This document shows, piece by piece, positions 14,740 through 20,346 of a stretch of 20,346 nt of DNA. How positions within the stretch are numbered: position 1 is the first letter of the stretch; each line of letters starts with the position of its first letter. The notes below the pieces were generated by a model. It saw only the letters and a list, made by a program, of their open reading frames with translations, had not been told where the DNA came from and did no database searches. This DNA is from DATGEP01 sp035310125. GTDB taxonomy: Bacteria > Chloroflexota > Ktedonobacteria > Ktedonobacterales > JADMIN01. The position numbers were made by a program, and so were the translations under genes. Where the stretch lies: NCBI GenBank assembly GCA_035310125.1, contig DATGEP010000251.1:1-20346 (forward strand), read 5' to 3'.

Positions 14740-14759
14740 GGGCGTTCGCGCGAACGCCC
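14740..14759. repeat. Perfect 20-base palindrome (GGGCGTTCGCGCGAACGCCC)
   Basis: The two halves are exact reverse complements with no spacer. It lies 31 bases upstream of the first protease start codon, inside its likely leader. The GGGCG...CGCCC frame resembles the palindromes at 2349 and 12574. It can be an operator, a leader hairpin or a dispersed repeat. Confidence 0.6.
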
Positions 14760-14841
14760 CTACACGAGATCGGCATCGCCAGTGCAATACCGGCGCATCC
14801 GAAGCTGGCATAAGCATATGCCGCCGCAACGGGTGCAACAC

Positions 14842-14855
14842 CCCTCGTTCGAGGG
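14842..14855. repeat. Short palindrome CCCTCG-TT-CGAGGG
   Basis: Perfect 6-base arms surround a 2-base centre, with a further GGGG after two bases that could extend the stem to the preceding CC. It is in the middle of the divergent region. Function unknown. Confidence 0.35.
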
Positions 14856-14962
14856 ATGGGGCGACTAGCCGTTTGGGCAGGAGATCCTCGCGCTCGGCCT
14901 CTCATTCCCGGCCAAAGACGGTCACTACCGGACGGGAACGGTCAAAATGGAATAGATGGATG

Positions 14963-14992
14963 GTTGAACAAGTTTGGAACACACTTGACAAC
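14963..14992. promoter_or_regulatory. Imperfect inverted repeat upstream of the orphan gene, candidate operator
   Basis: GTTGAACAAGT (14963-14973) and ACTTGACAAC (14983-14992) are reverse complements apart from one extra base, with 9 bases between. The site ends 23 bases before the start codon at 15016, and the gene's ribosome binding site lies between them, a place where a bound protein would block expression. The stretch is AT-richer than its surroundings. Confidence 0.45.
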
Positions 14993-15015
14993 ATCCCAGA
15001 GGGAGGGACGCCAAG

Positions 15016-15555
15016 ATGAAGTTAGACGAACAATTGGCAGAGCTGCTGGCGGGTCTGGGTGTCGTGCTGGAAGGGCAGAGCGAGAAGCCCGTCTCCGCGC
15101 GGGAGGAGCCTGAGACGCGCGTGCGCTATTCGTTTGGGACACGCCAGGAACGAGATGACGCGGACACGGCGGAGGATGGCACGGAAGAGTTGGAGGCAAC
15201 TATCACGGCGCTAGCGGAGATATCGCTCTTTCAGACCTCGCGCGAGCACTATGGCGTATTTTACCGACTGGATCTCGTCGGCGGGGCGCCCCAGCTCCGC
15301 ATCTTTCTGCCCGATGATGAGGGCGGCGTAAAGATGCGCTGCTACTTCGTGCGGGCAGCCGTCGGAACGCCACTGCACGAATGGTTCGCGGCGGCGCGCG
15401 ATCACGAGGGGTCGCAGGCATATGAGGACGCGCGCGACGCGGCGCAGCAGCATCTGCTGTTCGCGGCGGGTGAGCTCATGAAGCGGCTGTTCTGGACGGG
15501 CGACCTGGAGCAGATGTGTTTTCCGGCGGAGATTGAAGTGGTCCGATTGATCTAG
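15016..15555 (+). CDS. Hypothetical acidic cytoplasmic protein
   Basis: I do not recognise this 179-residue protein. It starts with a short amphipathic helix (MKLDEQLAELLAGLGVVLEG), then a charged, probably flexible stretch (20-60), then an ordered part. That part has alternating strands (EHYGVFYRLDLVG, PQLRIFLPDDEGG, VKMRCYFVRAAVG), a helical segment (AYEDARDAAQQHLLFAAGELMKRLFW) and a final strand (FPAEIEVVRLI). There is no signal peptide, membrane segment or obvious catalytic motif; two cysteines are separated. The ATG has GGGAGG 9 bases upstream. The gene is divergent from the protease run and its G-rich third codon positions match the coding DNA around it, so it looks native and functional. 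It could be a small ligand-binding or regulatory protein. Confidence 0.85.
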   Translation: MKLDEQLAELLAGLGVVLEGQSEKPVSAREEPETRVRYSFGTRQERDDADTAEDGTEELEATITALAEISLFQTSREHYGVFYRLDLVGGAPQLRIFLPDDEGGVKMRCYFVRAAVGTPLHEWFAAARDHEGSQAYEDARDAAQQHLLFAAGELMKRLFWTGDLEQMCFPAEIEVVRLI

Positions 15556-15647
15556 CCAGCTAAGTTGCCCAGCAATCCATCGGTCCAGGCACTGTGGAAC
15601 GCATCACAGCATGATATCTTGTCCGTGTGCGAGACTGAGGGCCATAC

Positions 15648-15676
15648 TTGACGAGCAACACACCGCCCGATACAAT
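15648..15676 (+). promoter_or_regulatory. Sigma70-type promoter of the MarR gene
   Basis: TTGACG (15648-15653), 17 bases, TACAAT (15671-15676) is close to consensus. Transcription would start near 15683 and leave a leader of about 130-150 bases before the MarR start codon. The 90 or so bases before it, after the orphan gene, show nothing I can identify. Confidence 0.65.
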
Positions 15677-15815
15677 GCGCGCCGTACGTGCTGCTTTGTA
15701 TCGGTGACAATCTCATTCAAGGTGCGATCAGCTGCGGTCGCTGTGAACGAGATCACGACAGCTTACGACGTTGTGCCAACAGGTTGTTCCACTCAGGACA
15801 CCTGGCCGGACTAGC

Positions 15816-16313
15816 ATGGGGTATTCACCGATGGCTGCTAATACACCTCACAAGCGACCGTCTCATTCTAGCACGGAGTCTACTGATATCCCTGAGCTCG
15901 ACAAAGAGGAGTACGTGCAGCTAGCGCAGCTGCGCTTCTCGTTGCGCGAGTACGCGCGCTCTACGGACCTGGAGGCCCGCAACGCGGGAATCACGCCCCA
16001 GCAGTATCAGTTGATGCTGGCCATCAAGGGGTTCCCAGGCCGTGAGCAAGCAAATATTAGCGAGCTGGCTGAGCGGTTGCAGATTCGCCACAACGCGGTG
16101 ATCGGACTGGTGAACCGGGCGGAGGCGCGCGGGCTGGTGCGACGGATGCAGGATGCTGACCGCCTGGATCGGCGTGTCGTACAGATCCGTGTGACGGCTG
16201 AGGGAGAGCGGGTGTTACGGGCGTTGGCGTCGGCGCTACGCAGCGAGCGCAGGCGCGTATGGACCGCCATGCAGGTTGCGGACGGCACACCAGTTGAGCG
16301 TGAAGACGCCTAA
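15816..16313 (+). CDS. MarR-family transcriptional regulator
   Basis: A protein of about 165 residues with the MarR winged-helix fold. After a disordered tail come helix 1 (EYVQLAQLRFSLREYARSTD), the helix-turn-helix (GREQANISELAERLQIRHNA then VIGLVNRAEARGLVRRMQ) and the wing DADRLDRRVVQIRVTAEGERVLRAL, with the Asp-x-Arg-x-x-x-Val pattern of the family. MarR proteins bind palindromes as dimers and release them on binding phenolic or oxidant ligands. The start is uncertain: ATGs at 15816 and 15831 and a GTG at 15771 are all possible, and none has a strong ribosome binding site. It has its own promoter (15648-15676). It converges on the TerC gene with only 10 bases between the stop codons, so the two are not an operon. 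Targets are unknown. Confidence 0.9.
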   Translation: MGYSPMAANTPHKRPSHSSTESTDIPELDKEEYVQLAQLRFSLREYARSTDLEARNAGITPQQYQLMLAIKGFPGREQANISELAERLQIRHNAVIGLVNRAEARGLVRRMQDADRLDRRVVQIRVTAEGERVLRALASALRSERRRVWTAMQVADGTPVEREDA

Positions 16314-16323
16314 CCTGGCGGAA

Positions 16324-17100
16324 TCACGACACCGGGGACTGGTCGCGCGGCGCAGCCTCGGGCGGATCGGCGGCCCCTTCGAGCCGGTCAGCATGCGAGC
16401 GTGCTTCGGTAACGCCGCCACGCGCCATCGCCCGGTGCGCGGCATACGCGCGCAGGCCGAGATCTACGACAAGCACCAGCGCAAGCGCAGCGAAATGCAG
16501 CGCCAGGGTGAGGCTGCGCTGGCCCTTGAGTCCCATCAATGCGCCAACGGCACGGTCTCCCAGGATGAGATTGGCGGCGGTCCAGCCAAGGACGAGAGCC
16601 GCGACATCTAGCAGCCACGTGATGCGATCCATGAGGCGGGCGATGAGTGTGCTGGCAACGAAGAGCAGGAGCATGCTCAGGATAAGGCCGCCGACGAGCA
16701 GCGGAATATTGCCCGCCGCAAGCGCACCGACAGCGAGAACATTGTCCAGGCTCATGGTCAGGTCGGCGAGCATGATGGTCGCGATAGCGAGCAGAAAGCG
16801 ATCGGCGGCGGGCCGGGCACGTCGGGATTCGCCTTCGGGTAAGAGCAGGCGAATTGCGATGAAGAAGAGGATGACACCACCCGCGGCCTGAAGATATTCG
16901 ATAGTGAGCAGCTCGGTAGCCACAATGGCAAGGATCAGTCGCAAGACAATAGCACCCAGGCCGCCCCAGATCACGGCGACGAGCCGCTGGCCGCGCGGAA
17001 GCTTACTGGCCGCCGCACCGATGACGAGCGCGTTATCACCACTCAGCACGATATCTACGAGGGCGATGCCACCCACCGCGGCCAGCACACTGAGATTCAC
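16324..17100 (-). CDS. TerC/YjbE-family integral membrane protein, probable metal (Mn2+) exporter
   Basis: A 258-residue inner-membrane protein with about seven helices. The two family signatures are visible: VDIVLSGDNALVIGAA (D16, D22, N23) and LADLTMSLDNVLAVG (D113, D119, N120), the paired Asp-Asn sites thought to bind the metal. Bacterial TerC/YjbE/YkoY proteins have been linked to manganese efflux and to loading metal onto exported enzymes; the exact metal here is inferred. The C-terminal 35 residues are a charged tail (RGGVTEARSHADRLEGA). I chose the GTG at 17100 because AAGGGG lies a few bases upstream; an upstream TTG at 17142 is possible but weak. I looked for a yybP-ykoY manganese riboswitch in the leader and did not see its conserved parts. 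Confidence 0.9.
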   Translation of the reverse strand: MNLSVLAAVGGIALVDIVLSGDNALVIGAAASKLPRGQRLVAVIWGGLGAIVLRLILAIVATELLTIEYLQAAGGVILFFIAIRLLLPEGESRRARPAADRFLLAIATIMLADLTMSLDNVLAVGALAAGNIPLLVGGLILSMLLLFVASTLIARLMDRITWLLDVAALVLGWTAANLILGDRAVGALMGLKGQRSLTLALHFAALALVLVVDLGLRAYAAHRAMARGGVTEARSHADRLEGAADPPEAAPRDQSPVS

Positions 17101-17267
17101 TTCCGCCCCCTTCTGTGACTGTGAGAGACGATATCCCGCCAATCCGCATCCATGCTGGGAACGGCCACTCTCAGCTCTGTAGTGTACAACGCGCGGCTCT
17201 TCTTAATAGTAGACAAAACGATCGCCACCATGTAGCATCCGCTATACCGACACGAACGTCTATCTCA

Positions 17268-17295
17268 TTGCGAAGTAATTCGCGCCAGGTATGAC
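17268..17295 (+). promoter_or_regulatory. Weak candidate promoter of the serine hydrolase gene
   Basis: TTGCGA (17268-17273), 16 bases, TATGAC (17290-17295). The hexamers are only moderate matches and the leader would be about 150 bases. It is the best rightward candidate I could find here. Confidence 0.3.
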
Positions 17296-17302
17296 GACCT
17301 GG
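17285..17302. promoter_or_regulatory. Perfect inverted repeat, candidate operator
   Basis: CCAGGT (17285-17290) and ACCTGG (17297-17302) flank ATGACG. The repeat overlaps the candidate -10 of the hydrolase gene. It may be a regulator binding site. Confidence 0.35.
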
Positions 17303-17452
17303 TATGTGATTTGCGATGCGCAATGTGTCCAATTGGGCGCGGAGGTCGTAGCAATACGCAGAGAGTGGCGCGCCGGTGCCTCGATGTGCGATGGACTGGT
17401 ACGGAGACGGCGCGATAGTTCCCCCGAGAGATGCACGTGGGAGATGCGAAAC

Positions 17453-19447
17453 ATGCGGGAGCGGCGGGTGATAGGTGCGGTACGAAGCATGGGGTGGCGG
17501 CAATCACGGATAACACAGCGAGCGGGAATCGCGGCCATTGTCGCGGTGCTCTGGCTGGTACCACTGATCTCAATGAGTGCCTGGGAGAGTAACCACCGTC
17601 CTCAGCCTGCTCGTGTAAAGGCGACGGATACGTTCCACATCACGAACGGCGCCGCGCTGTGGGAGCACGACACGCGGACGACCGCCGCGACGGCGTCTGC
17701 AAGCGCTTCACTGAATGAGAAACTGAGCCTCCACGCCGTTGATCCGGCGTTTCAGACCTACTACGACACATTCGCGGGAAAAATCACGCTCGGCGCTCCG
17801 CTCACCGTGGCATATCCTGTACGCCAGGGCTGGGTCCAATTCTTCACATTGGGTGCGCTGCTGTTGCCTGGCAGCCAGACAACAGCCACAACCGATGCCA
17901 GCGCCAATGCCCTACCGGACGAAGTCGTGCGCGCCGGGCTGGTGGATAGCGCGAGTGGCATCGTGCGGCTGCCAGTCTTGCACGCGCTTCTGACGGTGGG
18001 AAGCGACATCCCTATCGGCGGCGGCGATAGCCCGCTCACGTATGCGACGCTCCGCGACGCGACGCGGGCCGAGGCGATGGTTACCGCTCCCACGAACGCC
18101 ACGGTCATATCCCCGGATTCGGGAGCGCGGTCAACGCCCGCGGCAACGGTCAGCTCGACGGCTACGGCGAGCAACACAGGCAATGTGTTCGTGCCAGGTG
18201 GCACGCGCAACACCGTCGTGATCGGGCATATCATTCCGGCGGCACTCTGGCAGTATATTAACCAGCCACAGATTGCCCCAGGCGGATGGCAGACAAACTT
18301 TGGCAGCCCGCTCACGGAGGCGCTGCCGTTCACGGCGAGCGTGGACGGCTCACCTCACGCGATGCTCGTGCAGGCGTTCTGGCACGAGGCGTTGCTGGTG
18401 GACACGACGGCGGTGGACGCGAGCGGACAGCCCACGATTATGCCGCTGAGCGCCGGGCTGGATTATCTCCAAACGCTGGGACCTCCAGCCGCGACAGTCT
18501 CGGCGAACGAGCAGGTGTGGGGATCGAGCGACCTGGCCGTGCTGAACGTACCTGAGACGGGCAATGCGCTGGTGCACGTTGGGCTGAACTTCCCGCTGAC
18601 GCTGACCGGAGAAACCCAGTGGCTGAACAACGCGCTCTGGTATGGTGTGCGCTGGCAGGGGCTGAAGACCAGCGGGACGGGCTGGACGCTGGCGCGGATG
18701 ATCACATTTACGCCACCGGGAAGTAGAGCCCCTGCATGGGCGGGATTTGATGTGCTTTCACCTCAGCTCGCGACGTATCTGCGCGGGCTGGGAAACACCG
18801 CGGGGGCGGCGGTCTACGACGTGACGCGCAACGTCTATTACACCTACAACGCGGGCGGTCAGTTCATCATGGCCAGCTCGGCGAAAGTGCCGATTATGCT
18901 CACATTTTTGACCATGACAGAGAGCCAGGGCCGCGAGCCGAACGGCAACGAGATGTACCTGCTGCAGACGATGATCGAGAACTCAGACAACAACTCCGCT
19001 CAGGCGCTCTTCGACGAGATCGGCGGCGTGGGTCCCATGGCGGCCTTTCTCCACAGCGTCCACATCAGCGGCTTCAACGGCAATCCCGACGCCTGGGGCT
19101 GGAGCACCATCACGCCGGTGGCAATGGTGCAGATGCTGACGCTGCTGCACGAGGGAAAGGTGCTGACGGCGCAGGACCGCTCGCTGGCACTGAACCTGAT
19201 GGAGAACATCGAGTCCGACGAGCAAACAGGGGTAGGCACCACAGCGCCCGCCGGCGCGACGGTCGCCATGAAAGATGGCTGGGTGCCGGCGCCGGATGGC
19301 CTCTGGGCGATGAATTCATCGGGAATCGTGACGCTGGGCGACGAAACCTACGTCATCGCGGTGTATTCGCAGGAGCAGCAGTCTTTACAGGATGGTTGGA
19401 CGATCACGGAACAGGTCTGTGGTCAAGTGGGGAAACTGCTCACCTGA
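17453..19447 (+). CDS. Membrane-anchored or exported serine hydrolase of the class A beta-lactamase/PBP fold with LGFP-like modules
   Basis: A 664-residue protein. A basic start (MRERRVIGAVRSMGWRQSR) precedes one hydrophobic segment (AGIAAIVAVLWLVPLISMSA), an anchor or uncleaved signal. About 60-160 holds an LGFP-like module (FQTYYDTFAGKITLGAPLTV then RQGWVQFFTLGALLL), about 240-340 a second (LWQYINQPQ, TNFGSPLTEALPF, VQAFWHEALLVD); a Thr/Ala/Ser-rich linker lies between. Residues 435-664 form the hydrolase: SxxK as S475-SA-K478, SDN as S511-D512-N513, and K607-D-G where beta-lactamases have KTG. All catalytic positions but that Thr are standard. Family roles are beta-lactam hydrolysis or cell-wall peptide cleavage; LGFP-like modules usually bind the envelope, so a wall-acting enzyme is my preferred reading. 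The ATG at 17453 has GGGAG 9 bases upstream; ATG 17444 is also possible. Confidence 0.85.
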   Translation: MRERRVIGAVRSMGWRQSRITQRAGIAAIVAVLWLVPLISMSAWESNHRPQPARVKATDTFHITNGAALWEHDTRTTAATASASASLNEKLSLHAVDPAFQTYYDTFAGKITLGAPLTVAYPVRQGWVQFFTLGALLLPGSQTTATTDASANALPDEVVRAGLVDSASGIVRLPVLHALLTVGSDIPIGGGDSPLTYATLRDATRAEAMVTAPTNATVISPDSGARSTPAATVSSTATASNTGNVFVPGGTRNTVVIGHIIPAALWQYINQPQIAPGGWQTNFGSPLTEALPFTASVDGSPHAMLVQAFWHEALLVDTTAVDASGQPTIMPLSAGLDYLQTLGPPAATVSANEQVWGSSDLAVLNVPETGNALVHVGLNFPLTLTGETQWLNNALWYGVRWQGLKTSGTGWTLARMITFTPPGSRAPAWAGFDVLSPQLATYLRGLGNTAGAAVYDVTRNVYYTYNAGGQFIMASSAKVPIMLTFLTMTESQGREPNGNEMYLLQTMIENSDNNSAQALFDEIGGVGPMAAFLHSVHISGFNGNPDAWGWSTITPVAMVQMLTLLHEGKVLTAQDRSLALNLMENIESDEQTGVGTTAPAGATVAMKDGWVPAPDGLWAMNSSGIVTLGDETYVIAVYSQEQQSLQDGWTITEQVCGQVGKLLT

Positions 19448-19452
19448 TTCGC

Positions 19453-19482
19453 TTCTCCCGCTTGTGCGGGAAGGTGGGAGAA
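19453..19482. terminator. Nested inverted repeat between convergent genes, terminator or REP-like element
   Basis: Outer arms TTCTCCC (19453-19459) and GGGAGAA (19476-19482) enclose inner arms CCCGC (19457-19461) and GCGGG (19466-19470), which overlap the outer ones and so offer two alternative hairpins. It lies 5 bases past the stop at 19447 and 12 bases before the end of the leftward gene at 19495. The TTCTCCCGC...GCGGGA wording resembles dispersed palindromes common between genes in many GC-rich bacteria, so it may be both a repeat and a terminator. Confidence 0.6.
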
Positions 19483-19494
19483 TACGGGATTCTC

Positions 19495-20346
19495 CTACGC
19501 TTCCGGGGTGATATCGGGAAGCTTGCCGCTATCCAGATCGGGGCGGAAAAGGTCGGCAAGGGCTTCGCGGAGGCGCTCGACGCTGGCGCTGCGCAGCACA
19601 TAGACGGGCAAGCCGGCGGCCTGGATGGCATCCACGCGGTCGGGCTGCTTGCGATACATACTCTTGAGAACGAGCATCGCGTCGGCGTCGCGTTCGTCGC
19701 GGCTGATGACGGCTGGAAGCCCAAGCTCACGGATCGCCTGCTCCAGATGGTTGCGGTTGACGCCGACGGGATAAATGCGGCGCTTGCGAAAGGCGGAAGG
19801 CTCTTCATCTGTGGCTGCGGTCGCCCGCTCGCGCTCCTCGTCGAGGAGTGCGGCGCCAAGGGCCAACTCGGGATCCAGCCAGCGGCCTCCGCCTGGGCCT
19901 TCAGGTGTGGGAGCGGTATTCGCGCGTGCGCGCCGCTCCTCCCACCAGGGCATCGCGGGGCGCTGGCCCGCGAGCATACTGCCGCGTGGGCCGCGCCGCG
20001 CCGGCATCTCCTCGCGCTGAACCGGGACATCACGCGCGGGCAATCCGACGCCATCCGCGCGGGCCTGGCGCGGCGCATGCTCCACCCAGCGGCGTATCGT
20101 GCCGTCAGACTGACGCTCGCGCATCTCGCGCTGTGGCGCCTCGCCGCGAAGCAGCTCGTCCACGGCTTCAGCGACGTTGAGATGGACACCGACGAGATTG
20201 CGCTCCTCCTGTTCGACGAGGACATCGAAGGTCGGGGGCGCCTTGCGCTCCAACACCGTCTTCTGCGTCCCCCGCCGCCGCGCCTCCTCATCCCCCAGCG
20301 TCACCGCCTGAATGCCCCCCACCAGATCCGCCAGCGTCGGATTGAC
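19495..20346 (-). CDS. Ycf45/SpoIIIAA-related AAA-type ATPase with nucleic-acid-binding C-terminus (5' part cut off)
   Basis: Only the C-terminal 283 residues are in the window; the frame is open to the edge and begins VNPTLADLVGGIQAVTLGDE. This stretch, with EARRRGTQKTVLERKAPPTF, is the highly conserved end of the ATPase domain in the Ycf45 family (annotated in bacteria as R3H domain or stage III sporulation AA-like ATPases). A long Arg/Pro/Glu-rich linker follows (about 85-185). The end is the conserved module RIYPVGVNRNHLEQAIRELG, then AVISRDERDADAMLVLKSMY and GLPVYVLRSASVERLREALA. I do not see an R3H domain. The Walker motifs would lie outside the window. The family's biological role is poorly known; nucleic-acid binding is inferred from relatives. 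The third-position base bias changes near 20250 within the gene. Confidence 0.85.
   Translation of the reverse strand, partial: VNPTLADLVGGIQAVTLGDEEARRRGTQKTVLERKAPPTFDVLVEQEERNLVGVHLNVAEAVDELLRGEAPQREMRERQSDGTIRRWVEHAPRQARADGVGLPARDVPVQREEMPARRGPRGSMLAGQRPAMPWWEERRARANTAPTPEGPGGGRWLDPELALGAALLDEERERATAATDEEPSAFRKRRIYPVGVNRNHLEQAIRELGLPAVISRDERDADAMLVLKSMYRKQPDRVDAIQAAGLPVYVLRSASVERLREALADLFRPDLDSGKLPDITPEA

Larger units (their letters stand above)
14709..15015. other. Divergent intergenic region (about 300 bases) with three palindromes
   Basis: It separates the leftward protease run from the rightward orphan gene and should contain promoters for both. I see three inverted repeats: 14740-14759, 14842-14855 and 14963-14992. 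No promoter reaches the quality of those at 2220-2248 or 15648-15676; a minus-strand TTGCAC with TGTAGG 17 bases on is a weak candidate. No gene is evident. Confidence 0.5.
17101..17452. other. Divergent intergenic region (about 350 bases)
   Basis: It lies between the leftward TerC gene and the rightward serine hydrolase gene and should hold both promoters. The open frame of the hydrolase runs back to 17291, but that part has no recognisable protein features or good ribosome binding site. A perfect inverted repeat at 17285-17302 and a weak rightward promoter overlapping it are listed separately. GCGAA-GTAA-TTCGC at 17270-17283 is another small palindrome. I see nothing else. Confidence 0.5.

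Noticed and set aside
17101..17280. yybP-ykoY manganese riboswitch in front of the TerC gene
   Set aside because: The conserved internal-loop sequences of that riboswitch are not visible in the leader on the minus strand.

Overview
This is a GC-rich bacterial chromosomal window carrying 17 protein genes. Two are cut by the window edges. I see no rRNA, tRNA, CRISPR array, transposase or phage gene. The flavour suggests a member of the Chloroflexota or a related deep-branching Terrabacteria lineage. The reasons are the long form of histidyl-tRNA synthetase, a Ycf45-type ATPase related to SpoIIIAA, and LGFP-like modules joined to a serine hydrolase. This placement is an inference of moderate to low confidence.

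Layout. Positions 1-2250 hold a drug-efflux unit on the minus strand: a DHA2-type MFS exporter followed, with overlap, by its likely TetR regulator. A good sigma70 promoter carries a palindromic operator over its -10. After about 400 bases of structured non-coding DNA come an RNase H-like protein and a membrane-anchored GH18-like protein, both on the plus strand. These converge on hisS and an EamA transporter, both on the minus strand. A 700-base gap without a credible gene separates hisS from an orphan protein with four membrane segments and a coiled coil (7651-9111). That gene ends at a strong bidirectional terminator.

From 14.7 kb down to 9.2 kb the minus strand carries five genes in one direction: two trypsin-like proteases with PDZ domains and no visible export signal, a NarL-type regulator with a degenerate receiver domain, a small class I methyltransferase, and an ABC exporter. 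This is the most system-like part of the window. The first two genes are 23 bases apart, but gaps of about 60-150 bases separate the rest, so a single operon is not proven.

On the right are an orphan acidic protein, a MarR regulator behind a strong promoter with a leader of roughly 130 bases, a TerC/YjbE metal transporter converging on it, a large anchored beta-lactamase-fold hydrolase, and the C-terminal part of the Ycf45-type ATPase.

Two window-scale signals stand out. The strand bias of G over C flips at the convergent junction near 9.1 kb. Small GC-rich palindromes recur at gene borders. I found no convincing evidence of a wholly new system. The best candidates for follow-up are the protease/pseudo-receiver/methyltransferase/ABC cluster, the orphan membrane protein, and the hydrolase with LGFP-like modules.
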